Source: Vibrio zhanjiangensis
GTDB taxonomy: Bacteria > Pseudomonadota > Gammaproteobacteria > Enterobacterales > Vibrionaceae
Direction: 5' to 3'
NCBI RefSeq assembly: GCF_030161235.1
Contig: NZ_BSPW01000067.1
Location: forward strand, 1 to 64,000
Length of the DNA stretch: 64,000 nt
Shown here: piece after piece, positions 45,835 to 54,572 of the stretch
Layout of the letters: the number at the start of each line of letters is the position of its first letter
How positions within the stretch are numbered: the stretch's first letter is position 1
Translations under genes and position numbers: made by a program
Notes under the pieces: model-generated
What the model saw: only the letters and a program-made list of their open reading frames with translations
The model's database searches: none
What the model was told of the DNA's origin: nothing

Positions 45835-47020
45835 GCGGGTGCATGGTTCGGTCTCTATGTCTTTTCTTGCCTTGTTGCTACCATTGCTTGCCTTGGCTCT
45901 GACCACTATTATGCTTGGACTGAATATTCAGCTTCACAATCGAGCCATGCAAGCGGCCGATGCTGCAGCATTGGCCTGTACGTACAGTGCCAGCGCAATC
46001 CCCGCACTTCCTCAGGCCTACCTTGATTATTACCAGCCGAATATCAAAGGCCTGCTTGGTGAGTCTCAGCTTGGGTCTGATTGTGAAATCAGTATCCGCT
46101 ATCATCTCGATGGACCTTTTTCTCTGATCGGTATAGGCCAAGGAGCTTACTCGGCTCACTCTAACGCTTTAGAGCGTGCTTATATTCAACATGTCGCAAA
46201 AGTGACCCCCACAGAAATGGCCTTAGTTCTTGATATTTCCAGTTCAATGGCGGACTCGATAGACACGTTAAAAAGTATTCTTGGACGGGCCATTGGGCGA
46301 TTCGAATACAACAACGTGAAGCTTGCTGGACGTAGAGCGGTGAGTATCGCAATTGTCCCCTTCTCTGACGGTGTTTCCGTGAAAGACCCCACTTGGGCCA
46401 ATGTGCGCGGTGTGCTGTGTGCTAACGGTATCTCAAAGGACAAAAACGAGGTGTTTTCTGCCAAGCAAACCGTGGCTAATTTGGACACAACTTACTCCGA
46501 AAAAAAAGTAGAGCTTAAGGCACAAGAAAAGTTTCTATTTGATTGCAGTGGTACTTCGCCATTGGTGCCATTAACTGACAATATGAGAGAGATTAAACAT
46601 GCCATCGATAATTTGGAAACGATCGGCGGAACAAGTTCATATCAAGGATTGATTTGGGGGGCTCGCCAGCTCATACCTAAATGGCGTCAAGAATGGGGTT
46701 ATCGCCCTTATTCAACTCGCCCTGTACAAAAACTCATTTTGATGACAGATGGTGTTGATGCCAGCTCTAGACTGGATACGCTTATTTCGGCGGGGATTTG
46801 TGACCGTCTGGCCAATGAATTTGGTATTCAGCTCAACTTTATTGGCTTTAATGTTCCCGATCACCGATTAAAGCAATTTCGTCGCTGTGCCAATGCTGCA
46901 ATAGACACTCAATTAAAAGGTCAAGTTCTGGCTGCAGCCAACAGCCAAGAATTGGATGAGTATTTTTCAAAGATGTTGTATGTCGACTACGACACGACTC
47001 TTAACTTTGGTCAGAAATAA
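45827..47020 (+). CDS. tadG: Tad pilus protein TadG with von Willebrand A domain
   Basis: This 397-residue protein has an N-terminal membrane helix (about 11-35, FLALLLPLLALALTTIML) with a TadE-like region (RAMQAADAAALAC) and a periplasmic vWA domain. The metal-ion adhesion site is DISSS at residues 136-140, with a later Thr and the ILMTDGVD segment. The start is GTG 45827, which follows GGAGAAG; it overlaps the end of tadF. TadG may anchor the Tad apparatus or act in adhesion. No terminator separates it from the next gene, 24 bases away. Confidence 0.87.
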   Translation: MRRRVHGSVSMSFLALLLPLLALALTTIMLGLNIQLHNRAMQAADAAALACTYSASAIPALPQAYLDYYQPNIKGLLGESQLGSDCEISIRYHLDGPFSLIGIGQGAYSAHSNALERAYIQHVAKVTPTEMALVLDISSSMADSIDTLKSILGRAIGRFEYNNVKLAGRRAVSIAIVPFSDGVSVKDPTWANVRGVLCANGISKDKNEVFSAKQTVANLDTTYSEKKVELKAQEKFLFDCSGTSPLVPLTDNMREIKHAIDNLETIGGTSSYQGLIWGARQLIPKWRQEWGYRPYSTRPVQKLILMTDGVDASSRLDTLISAGICDRLANEFGIQLNFIGFNVPDHRLKQFRRCANAAIDTQLKGQVLAAANSQELDEYFSKMLYVDYDTTLNFGQK

Positions 47021-47044
47021 GGTTCAGAAAATAAGGAAAATAAA

Positions 47045-47509
47045 ATGATTAAGCCACTGGTTATTATGCTCGCTTTATGGACACCTTTTACCACATTTGC
47101 ATTTCATGAAGGAGAGAACATTACACAAACTGCCTCGAATGAGTTAAAGCTGGACCCGAGTCAACTGACTATTGTCGATTTCTTCGCTGAATGGTGTGTG
47201 TCATGTCGCCATGAATTGCCAGTCGTTAATCAGTTATATGGAGAGCTATCTGGGACAGGTGTTACTTTTGTTGGTGTTGACGTTGATGAGGATATTGAAA
47301 TAGGGCTCGAATTTCAAAAGTCTTTAGGGCTTAACTTTCCAGTGGTCAACGATCCAAAGCAGCAATTGATTGCAGAATTTAAACCAGTAGGGATGCCAGC
47401 TCTTTATTATCTTTATCAAGGGCAGGTCGTCAAAGTGCGTTTTGGCGCCATTACGGATATTCGTGCCGTCATCCTTGATGACTTATCCCTGCTGGGTGTG
47501 CAGTTATGA
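47045..47509 (+). CDS. Exported thioredoxin-like protein (TlpA/DsbE type)
   Basis: This 154-residue protein has a signal peptide (about 1-19) and a thioredoxin domain with the active site WCVSC (Cys51 and Cys54) and the cis-Pro in PVGMPALYYL. It probably passes electrons to periplasmic thiols and is the likely acceptor from the DsbD-like protein encoded downstream. A good AAGGAAA ribosome site precedes it. It is the first gene of a five-gene redox cluster directly behind the tad genes and overlaps the next gene as ATGA. Confidence 0.9.
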   Translation: MIKPLVIMLALWTPFTTFAFHEGENITQTASNELKLDPSQLTIVDFFAEWCVSCRHELPVVNQLYGELSGTGVTFVGVDVDEDIEIGLEFQKSLGLNFPVVNDPKQQLIAEFKPVGMPALYYLYQGQVVKVRFGAITDIRAVILDDLSLLGVQL

Positions 47510-47976
47510 GGTTGAGTATTAGTGCATTTGTCATACTTGTTCCTCTTATGTCCAGTGCGGCATCTAACTTAGATCTCAGCCATTTGGGAAAAAAGGAGTC
47601 GCCGATCGTTGAGCCAGCTGCAGAGCGTGATGGTGTGGAAGAAGAAGTTATTTCCAGTCACGTATACTCCAGTGGCAGTTCTGAAATCGGGGTGCGGCGC
47701 AATATTGAAATGGTCAAGCCCAATACAGAACACTTAAATTTGCCCAAGCCATTATCAAAGCCTGCCAATGATGACACGTCGGTATTCGCCTTTGTCGATG
47801 AAGCACTCGGTATTGAGCCAGTAAAACCATGGCAAAAAGGCACTTTGGCCAAAAAGGAAATGAAGCCCGGTGGACCTGTTCCTGAGTTTGATTTGTTTTC
47901 GGAAAAAGTTTTTTCGTACAAACAAGGTTCGGTTGGTGGTAGTGGCGTCGGTGGCGGCGGTTGTGGTTGTAACTAA
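47506..47976 (+). CDS. DUF4266-like exported protein with C-terminal Gly-Cys tail
   Basis: This 156-residue protein has a signal peptide (about 1-18), a low-complexity acidic middle, and a striking C-terminus, GGSGVGGGGCGCN. The GCGCN ending is the hallmark of the small DUF4266 family, usually found beside DUF3570 and ApbE genes. This example is about twice the length I expect for that family. The paired cysteines may be redox-active or bind a metal or cofactor. The function is unknown. It lies between the thioredoxin and DUF3570 genes. Confidence 0.78.
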   Translation: MRLSISAFVILVPLMSSAASNLDLSHLGKKESPIVEPAAERDGVEEEVISSHVYSSGSSEIGVRRNIEMVKPNTEHLNLPKPLSKPANDDTSVFAFVDEALGIEPVKPWQKGTLAKKEMKPGGPVPEFDLFSEKVFSYKQGSVGGSGVGGGGCGCN

Positions 47977-47995
47977 ATTATCAAATTAAATAAAA

Positions 47996-49219
47996 ATGAA
48001 AAAATTACCAATAACGCTGCTCGGAGCCGCGGCTGTGGCCAATAACGTTATGGCTGAAGATCATATTTCAGTGCACTACCTGAATTACCAAGAATATGAT
48101 GACAAAGTTAAAGCGGGTGACAGCATTGTGTCGCTTGAAAAAAGCATTGGTTTAGATTGGACAATCAATCTTGAACTTGGCTATGACACTGTCTCTGGGG
48201 CCTCACCATCTTGGGGACCGACGACACCCATTGCAGGCGGTGCAGATGCCAATAACCGAGTAACGAAAACTCAGCAAGCACAAGCGATGACCGATCAAGT
48301 TATACGTGCAGGATATGATCCCAATAGCAGCAATTACAAAGTGCAGAAGTACGAACTAGAAGATACCCGTCAATCCATCAATGGAAGTGTAACTTATCGT
48401 GATGAACTTCGTAACGAATGGACCTTTGGTGGCAATTATTCCAAAGAAGAGGACTATCGAAGTATTGGTGCTAATGCAAAAGGCCTTATTTATGCGGATT
48501 CGCAAAAAAACCGTTCTTATAGCCTAGGTATATCAACTTTATTTGATGAAACTATGACCTTTGGTAAGTATGAAAGCACGGGAAATTCGCAAACTTGGCA
48601 AGATATATTCACTGGAAGTCTCGAAGCTGGGCTATCACAAACGTTTACGCCCAACTATTACATGATATTGACCGTTTTTGCCGGTTATCGCTCTGGGTAT
48701 CTTAGTAACCACTATCTGACGGTGTTGCGTGAAGTCGACCTCGATGGTAACGGAAGTATAGGTTCTGATGAGGTTTTTCTCGGTCAAGATTCTCGTCCGG
48801 ACAAGCGTGTTTCCGGTGGTGTGAATATTCAAGCTTTTTGGTCGATTTCAGATTCCATTGTCGTGCGTCCACGTTATAAGTTTTTCAATGATGATTGGGG
48901 GGTTAGCTCGCATCAGGTTGGAGGAAAGTTATCGTGGAACTTAAATAGCTGGTTAACATTGGCCCCGGGGTATTTTTGGTATACACAAACCGCAGCAAAT
49001 TTTTATCGTGACCCAAATGGCAGTGCCCCCACTTTTGCCTCGACAGGGTATGCGACATCTGATCTGCGTTTGGGTGATTTTACGGCCAATTCCTATGAGC
49101 TAGGGTTGAGCGCGAAGCTTCATAAAAGTTTGCGCCTGAATCTTTTGGCTGCGTATTATGACCAGTCAAATGGGTTCGAAGCCCAGTGGTGGGCAGTCGG
49201 AGCGACTTATGAGTTCTAG
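47996..49219 (+). CDS. DUF3570 outer-membrane beta-barrel protein
   Basis: This 407-residue protein has a signal peptide (about 1-20, ending NVMA) and a series of alternating amphipathic strands ending in a C-terminal aromatic (GATYEF), typical of an outer-membrane barrel. The opening EDHISVHYLNYQEYDD and GLDWTINLELGYDTVSGASP match the DUF3570 family. The function of the family is not established; it occurs with DUF4266, thioredoxin and ApbE genes. No Shine-Dalgarno sequence is visible before the ATG. The end overlaps the apbE-like start. Confidence 0.85.
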   Translation: MKKLPITLLGAAAVANNVMAEDHISVHYLNYQEYDDKVKAGDSIVSLEKSIGLDWTINLELGYDTVSGASPSWGPTTPIAGGADANNRVTKTQQAQAMTDQVIRAGYDPNSSNYKVQKYELEDTRQSINGSVTYRDELRNEWTFGGNYSKEEDYRSIGANAKGLIYADSQKNRSYSLGISTLFDETMTFGKYESTGNSQTWQDIFTGSLEAGLSQTFTPNYYMILTVFAGYRSGYLSNHYLTVLREVDLDGNGSIGSDEVFLGQDSRPDKRVSGGVNIQAFWSISDSIVVRPRYKFFNDDWGVSSHQVGGKLSWNLNSWLTLAPGYFWYTQTAANFYRDPNGSAPTFASTGYATSDLRLGDFTANSYELGLSAKLHKSLRLNLLAAYYDQSNGFEAQWWAVGATYEF

Positions 49220-50090
49220 TGTTCCATTTATACATTGTTTTCAAGCCATGACGGTGATGTGTGAAGTGCAAATCTTTGCAAACAATAACGCAAAAAATAT
49301 TGCAGCCATGATAGAGTCTAATACCCGCCGTTTAGAGGATAAGTACAATTTTCATTCCTCAACATCATGGTTGAATCAAACTGTGAATCAGCGTAAAAGC
49401 TCACAGGTACCACTGGACGAGGAAAGCTACACCGTTTTTGAAGTGGTAAAGCGCTTAGTTGAGGGTACTCAGGGACTTTTTGATCCGACGATAGGCACCA
49501 TAAAGTCGCTTATGAAACGCCAACCAGAGATGGTTCAAAAGGCGGCTTATGAATCGGTGAAAGAGTTTATGGGCTCGCAAGCTTGGCATCTTTCCGAGCA
49601 GTCTCTTGTGGTCAAGGAGACAAAAACTCAGTTTGATTTTGGTGGTGTGATTAAAGAATTTGCCGTCGATCAGGCCATAACCATTGCACAATCTTTCGGC
49701 GTACCCTCTGCCTTGGTGAATTTTGGTGGTGACATTCGTGCCTTGGGGTCTAAGCCTGATGGCTCGGCATTTAATATTGCGGTGAGAAATCCTAAAGAAA
49801 GAAATGAACCTTTATTCTCTGTACCGTTAGCGAATGCAGCGCTGACAACGTCGGCGCATTATGAACGAAGCTTTCAATTTGCAGATAAACAAAGTTCGCA
49901 TATTTTATCTCAGCATGGCATACACCCTAAAGTACTCTCGGTGAGTGTATTGGCACCAACGGCTTTAGAGGCGGGGGCGTTAAGTACAGCGCTAACCATT
50001 AACCCACAGCTAACTTTACCTCAAGAGGTCGGGGTGGTATTCATTGACGATCATTTATCGATACATCAAGACACGGAGTTTGTCGCATGA
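49209..50090 (+). CDS. ApbE-family FAD:protein FMN transferase-like protein
   Basis: This 293-residue protein has the ApbE fold motifs LFDPTIGTI, QFDFGGVIKEFAVDQA, NFGGDIRALG and LEAGALSTAL. ApbE enzymes attach FMN from FAD to a Ser/Thr of exported redox proteins. The start is the ATG at 49209, which overlaps the DUF3570 gene and follows GGAG. There is no signal peptide or lipobox, unlike most ApbE proteins. The last motif normally has an Asp that binds magnesium (EADA), and here it is Gly (EAGA). The enzyme may be altered or inactive, or this may be a feature of its subfamily. Confidence 0.82.
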   Translation: MSSSVPFIHCFQAMTVMCEVQIFANNNAKNIAAMIESNTRRLEDKYNFHSSTSWLNQTVNQRKSSQVPLDEESYTVFEVVKRLVEGTQGLFDPTIGTIKSLMKRQPEMVQKAAYESVKEFMGSQAWHLSEQSLVVKETKTQFDFGGVIKEFAVDQAITIAQSFGVPSALVNFGGDIRALGSKPDGSAFNIAVRNPKERNEPLFSVPLANAALTTSAHYERSFQFADKQSSHILSQHGIHPKVLSVSVLAPTALEAGALSTALTINPQLTLPQEVGVVFIDDHLSIHQDTEFVA

Positions 50091-51829
50091 TAAAGACTTT
50101 CATTTTCGCGCTCATGGTCTATTTCCCTTTTATGTCATTAGCGCAAGACCCCGAATTTTTGCCCGTTGAGAAAGCCTTTCCCTATCAATGGTCTGTCAGT
50201 GATAGCGGTGTTCAGGTTCATTTTGCTGTCCAACCTCAATATTACCTGTATAAAGCGAGATTTAAATTTTCGTCCGATAGCCAAGTTTTGCTTAGCGAAC
50301 CTCAGTTTTCCTTAGCGGGTACAGCGAAAAAAGACCAATACTTTGGCGATGTAGTGGTATTTAATCAGCCTGTGACTGTCTTGATCCCTTATAGTGGTGA
50401 AGGTCAAATTAAAGTCCGTTATCAAGGCTGCTCTGAGAAGGGGTTGTGCTATCTACCCCAGACAATCACCCTCGACTTACCACTTCGTACATCAAGTTCA
50501 TTGCCAGATTTCAATTGGCAAAGTATCAGAGATTTAGCCGATGACACTGCAGGACTCTCTGAGATCTTAGTGAGTTTGCCCAGAGCTCAAGCGTTACTGA
50601 TTTTCTTTTTGCTTGGGCTCGGACTTTCGTTAACGCCATGTGTATTGCCGATGATACCAATTCTCTCAAGCATTATTGGTGGTGAAGCCAAAATGACAGG
50701 CAAGAAAGGCTTGATACTGTCGAGTTCCTACGTTTTAGGTATGTCGTCAAGCTATGCGATAACGGGTATCTTGGTCACGACTTTAGCTAAAGGGGTGAAC
50801 CTTCAAGCAATGATGCAGCAGCCTTGGCTATTGTCTTTGTTTGCGTTTGTTTTTATTGTTCTCGCACTCGCTATGTTTGGCTTTTACGAATTGCAACTTC
50901 CAAATGTGATTCAACAAAAACTCACCACAGAATCAGACAAAATAGGTGGTGGCAAAGTGGTGAGTGTGTTTGTGATGGGGGCTGTATCTGCTCTAGTGGT
51001 CTCACCTTGTGTCAGCGCGCCACTGGCAGGGGCTTTGTTGTATGTATCAACAACTCAAAATTGGATTCTTGGCGGGATGACTCTGTTTGTGATGGCTTTG
51101 GGTATGGGGGTTCCACTTATCTTGGTTGGCATCAGTGGTGGCAAGTGGCTTCCAAAATCTGGTCCGTGGATGGTGGTGGTTAAGCAACTGTTCGGTGTTT
51201 TGTTACTGGCTGTGGCTATTGTTCTAGTCAGTCGGTTTGCTCCATCTTGGCTCACCATGTTATTTTGGGCGATGCTGGCTATCGGTAGTGGGATTCATTT
51301 TGGTGCGTTGGACGCCGCTCAGCTTGGATGGGCAAGAGCGCGAAAGTTTGCCGCCTTTATGTCGTTATTTTACGGTCTGATTGTTTTCGTCGGTATGTTG
51401 CTTGGCTCGCAAGATCCTCTCAAACCACTAAAGCGTATCTCCGAATCAAGTGGCGGTGAAACAAGCTCACAACTGGCTTTTACTAAAGTAAACTCTGTTC
51501 TCTCTCTGCAGCAAAACTTGGCTTTAGCTAAGCAACAAAATCAGCGCGTTGTACTGGACCTTTACGCTGATTGGTGTGTGTCGTGTAAAGATATTGAACA
51601 AGAAGTCTTTGCCCATCCTTCGGTACTCGATAAATTTTCTGACTGGAAGGCCATCAAGTTTGATGTGACTCAAAGTACAAAAGAGCAAATGGCTTGGTTA
51701 GCAGAAAGGAATGTATTTGGTCCACCTGCAGTGTTTTTTTATAACTCGAGTGGCTTGGAATTCCCTGAGCAGAGAGTGGTGGGGGCGATAGGCCTTGAGC
51801 ACTTTCAATCTGTGATGTCTCAGTTGTGA
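50087..51829 (+). CDS. dsbD: DsbD-type thiol:disulfide interchange protein
   Basis: This 580-residue protein carries reducing power from cytoplasmic thioredoxin across the inner membrane. It has a signal peptide (about 1-19), a DsbD-alpha domain with Cys115 and Cys121, and an eight-helix membrane domain with the redox cysteines Cys185 (LTPCVLP) and Cys308 (SPCVSAP). The C-terminal thioredoxin domain carries the active site WCVSC at Cys497 and Cys500. It closes the redox cluster, overlapping the apbE-like gene as ATGA, and probably reduces the TlpA-like protein encoded at its head. It is likely a second, dedicated DsbD. Confidence 0.88.
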   Translation: MIKTFIFALMVYFPFMSLAQDPEFLPVEKAFPYQWSVSDSGVQVHFAVQPQYYLYKARFKFSSDSQVLLSEPQFSLAGTAKKDQYFGDVVVFNQPVTVLIPYSGEGQIKVRYQGCSEKGLCYLPQTITLDLPLRTSSSLPDFNWQSIRDLADDTAGLSEILVSLPRAQALLIFFLLGLGLSLTPCVLPMIPILSSIIGGEAKMTGKKGLILSSSYVLGMSSSYAITGILVTTLAKGVNLQAMMQQPWLLSLFAFVFIVLALAMFGFYELQLPNVIQQKLTTESDKIGGGKVVSVFVMGAVSALVVSPCVSAPLAGALLYVSTTQNWILGGMTLFVMALGMGVPLILVGISGGKWLPKSGPWMVVVKQLFGVLLLAVAIVLVSRFAPSWLTMLFWAMLAIGSGIHFGALDAAQLGWARARKFAAFMSLFYGLIVFVGMLLGSQDPLKPLKRISESSGGETSSQLAFTKVNSVLSLQQNLALAKQQNQRVVLDLYADWCVSCKDIEQEVFAHPSVLDKFSDWKAIKFDVTQSTKEQMAWLAERNVFGPPAVFFYNSSGLEFPEQRVVGAIGLEHFQSVMSQL

Positions 51830-51948
51830 TTTCGCTGAGGTGAGCTGAAGGTTTAAGCAGATAGGTATTTGTGCTTGCGGTCACTGCATATCAAGTCACT
51901 CTCATACTATAGTTGTCTAACAGAGTACCGATCAGGTGGTAATAGCTG

Positions 51949-53385
51949 ATGGAAGGAGTTGTCGATTTTAGTCGCTGGCAAAAAGAACATATCCGTACCC
52001 AAGAAGAGCTGTACCAGCTGTATGCGGAAGTCAAAACATATTATCAAAGTGACCCATGTTCATCCTACGAAGGGCGTATTGAGCGACTAAAAACGCTTAA
52101 ACGAACTTTGATGGATCATCAGGATGCTCTTGTGGATGCTTTGAGTTTGGACTACGGCTCTCGCACACGCTTTGATAGTCTTATTTGTGACTTATTCCCA
52201 GCCGTCGCGCATATCAACTACACGATCAAACACCTCAACAAGTGGATGAGGCCAAGTCGACGAAAATCAGGATTATTGTTATTTCCCTCATCCGTGAGAG
52301 TTGAGTATCAACCTCTTGGGGTGGTCGGCGTCATGGTTCCGTGGAATTTTCCTATCTTTCTCAGTATTGCTCCTATAGTGACTGCGATTGCAGCAGGCAA
52401 TCGAGTGATGGTTAAATTAAGCGAACATACTCATCATACCAATCAAATATTGAGTAATATTTTCACCAGCGTGGACGGACATATTTATCCGGTTGAAGGT
52501 GAGATTGATATTTCAAGCTATTTTTCTAAGCTGCCATTTGATCACCTTATTTTTACGGGTTCAACCCCGGTGGGTAGATTGGTGGCCGCTGCTGCAGCAA
52601 AAAATTTAACGCCAGTCACCTTGGAGCTTGGTGGTAAGTCTCCGGTTATCATAGACAATGACATTGATTTAAGATCCGCAGTGGATGCGGTGTTACTCGG
52701 TAAATCGATTAACTCTGGGCAAATTTGCGTTTCACCTGATTATGTGCTTTTGCCAAAGGGTAAAGAGCAGGCCTTCGTTGATCTTTATCTCAAACGTTTC
52801 CAATCCTTGTATTTGCAAGATAGCGATACGACGTCGGTTACGCATATTATAAATTCACAGCAGTACAAGCGGCTTAATCTTATGTTAGAAGACGCAAAAG
52901 CTCGCGGTGCTGGTATCCATACCATCAACAATATGGAGCTGGAACAAGGGCAGATGTTGCCACATCTTATCACAGGTGTTACCGAGCATATGCAGGTCAT
53001 GCAGCAAGAAATATTCGGTCCTATTTTACCTGTGATTGGTTATCGTCATCTGAATGAGGCACTCAGTTATATTAATTTTAATCCTCGCCCCTTAGCTTTA
53101 TATTTGATGTCAACGGATAAAGTATTGCAGCGTCAAGTGGTTGAACAGACGCATAGTGGTAGTGTGGTCATAAACGACACCTTACTTCAGGTCGCGGTTG
53201 AAGATGCCCCTTTTGGTGGTATTGGAGCATCAGGTATTGGTCAATATCATGGTAAAGAGGGCTTCTTGACCTTTTCCAAAGCAAAAACGATTCTATATAC
53301 ACCAGCTTGGTTACCAAGAAGTGCACTATTACTCCGCTACAGAAAGATGGCTGAAAAGCTCCTCAGTTGGTTGTTTATTCGCTAA
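51949..53385 (+). CDS. Aldehyde dehydrogenase (coniferyl-aldehyde type)
   Basis: This 478-residue NAD(P)-dependent aldehyde dehydrogenase oxidises an aldehyde to its acid. Catalytic Glu226 (LELGGKSP) and Cys260 (SGQICVSPDY) are present, as are VPWNFPIFL and the glycine-rich FTGSTPVGR. The short class-3-like form with a hydrophobic C-terminus (about 455-478, SALLLRYRKMAEKLLSWLF) resembles the coniferyl or fatty aldehyde dehydrogenases, and the tail may bind membranes. It is probably monocistronic. Its last 11 bases overlap the end of the convergent membrane-protein gene. Confidence 0.88.
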   Translation: MEGVVDFSRWQKEHIRTQEELYQLYAEVKTYYQSDPCSSYEGRIERLKTLKRTLMDHQDALVDALSLDYGSRTRFDSLICDLFPAVAHINYTIKHLNKWMRPSRRKSGLLLFPSSVRVEYQPLGVVGVMVPWNFPIFLSIAPIVTAIAAGNRVMVKLSEHTHHTNQILSNIFTSVDGHIYPVEGEIDISSYFSKLPFDHLIFTGSTPVGRLVAAAAAKNLTPVTLELGGKSPVIIDNDIDLRSAVDAVLLGKSINSGQICVSPDYVLLPKGKEQAFVDLYLKRFQSLYLQDSDTTSVTHIINSQQYKRLNLMLEDAKARGAGIHTINNMELEQGQMLPHLITGVTEHMQVMQQEIFGPILPVIGYRHLNEALSYINFNPRPLALYLMSTDKVLQRQVVEQTHSGSVVINDTLLQVAVEDAPFGGIGASGIGQYHGKEGFLTFSKAKTILYTPAWLPRSALLLRYRKMAEKLLSWLFIR

Positions 53386-53833
53386 TGGGAAGCGGTAATT
53401 TTTCTTTTGAGTGACCCCATTTGGTTACGGCAACTATTATCGTAAGTACGATCAATAGGAGGTTGATACTCCCTGCTATCGCTTCAACGAATAGGGCATT
53501 GTCTAAGGCGATTAGATCACCTAGATTGAGGGACTCAATGGAGTCTTTAATTGCTGGTAGTATAACGAAGTGAGTATTGAACATAATCAATAGAAATCCG
53601 AATATTTTGGCTTTTTTCCAACCTTGAAAAGACTTTTTACTGAGCATAATGCCACTGAATCCGACTATCCATAGAGCAGGAATCGTCAAATACTGAGTAC
53701 CAGTTAAGACAACGTCTCTGCTAAAGCTGAAGTTGTTTTCCCCACTGAGAATACCAATTAGAACATAACTAATAATGGTCCCTAGAAATACAGACAATGC
53801 GATTACATGGACTATTTTAAATATACTTTTCAT
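53375..53833 (-). CDS. Small integral membrane protein (DUF2269-like)
   Basis: This 152-residue protein has four predicted membrane helices (about 6-27, 44-66, 77-95 and 117-138) and resembles DUF2269-type small membrane proteins, whose function is unknown. The first helix carries His9 (IVHVIAL) and a later one NTHFVILP. An AAAGG ribosome site precedes its ATG. It is divergent from a MarR regulator gene, with a perfect 60-bp palindrome 22 bases ahead of its start codon, so control by that MarR protein is likely. Confidence 0.75.
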   Translation of the reverse strand: MKSIFKIVHVIALSVFLGTIISYVLIGILSGENNFSFSRDVVLTGTQYLTIPALWIVGFSGIMLSKKSFQGWKKAKIFGFLLIMFNTHFVILPAIKDSIESLNLGDLIALDNALFVEAIAGSINLLLIVLTIIVAVTKWGHSKEKLPLPISE

Positions 53834-53855
53834 TGTTTTACCTTTGTTATATAAG

Positions 53856-53915
53856 CCAAAATAATTTACATTGCAATTGTTGCATATGCAACAATTGCAA
53901 TGTAAATTATTTTGG
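53856..53915. promoter_or_regulatory. Perfect 60-bp palindrome upstream of marR-like gene
   Basis: The two 30-base halves, 53856-53885 and 53886-53915, are exact reverse complements with no spacer, centred on CATATG. Inside it are smaller palindromes such as ATTGCAAT, CAATTG and TTGCATATGCAA. It lies between the divergent membrane-protein and MarR genes, the usual site for a MarR operator. I infer an operator, but the length far exceeds what a MarR dimer covers, so multiple dimers or a structural role are possible. Confidence 0.85.
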
Positions 53916-54006
53916 GTTTAGCTTTCATCTATTGCGGTTTGATGATGCGAGGAGTTAGGACATGGGTTAATATGGGCTGTGTTGTTTAACCGAATAGTCA
54001 ATCGTT

Positions 54007-54438
54007 GTGAGTGAAGAATTTAATAGAGAGGAAAGCTTTGGCTGGTTGGTTAATGCCATGGCTCACCATATGTCTAAATCCCTAGATGCCCAATTAAGAA
54101 AGCATGGTTTAAGTGTTGCACTGTGGCCTACTTTGATGTGTTTGTGGGAGCAAGAAGGCGTTACGCAAAGAGAAATCGCGAAAAAGTCAAAGGTAGAAAG
54201 TTCAACGACGACTCGAACGCTAGATAAGTTAGAAAAACTAGGCTTAGTCCAAAGGCAAGTTGATCCAAATAGTCGCAGATCCTTTCGTATCTATTTAACG
54301 GATAAGGGGCGAGCCCTACAAAAGGAAATTACGCCAATTCCACAGTCGGTTAATCACCATATTTTGAGTGCTTTATGCTCATCTGAGCAAAAAGAGATGA
54401 TACGTTTACTACAAAAGTTAGTGGCTAACATTGAGTGA
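54007..54438 (+). CDS. MarR-family transcriptional regulator
   Basis: This 143-residue winged-helix repressor matches the MarR family: helices around ESFGWLVNAMAHHMSKSLD, the recognition region VTQREIAKKSKVESSTTTR (about 58-76) and the wing VDPNSRRSFRIYLTDKG. MarR proteins bind palindromes as dimers and leave DNA when they bind small ligands. It starts at GTG 54007; the N-terminal helix needed for dimerisation would be lost with a later start, although no strong ribosome site is seen. A perfect 60-bp palindrome lies 91 bases upstream. Confidence 0.88.
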   Translation: MSEEFNREESFGWLVNAMAHHMSKSLDAQLRKHGLSVALWPTLMCLWEQEGVTQREIAKKSKVESSTTTRTLDKLEKLGLVQRQVDPNSRRSFRIYLTDKGRALQKEITPIPQSVNHHILSALCSSEQKEMIRLLQKLVANIE

Positions 54439-54572
54439 TGACTGGTGGGTTATTATATTTCCATAGGTCAAGAAATTATCTGCTATGATGTATTTCCTTT
54501 ATTTAACAATCACTTTCATTCCATTTCATCTCAATTGTTGCTTATCTATATAAAAATCAAAATAAAGTTACT

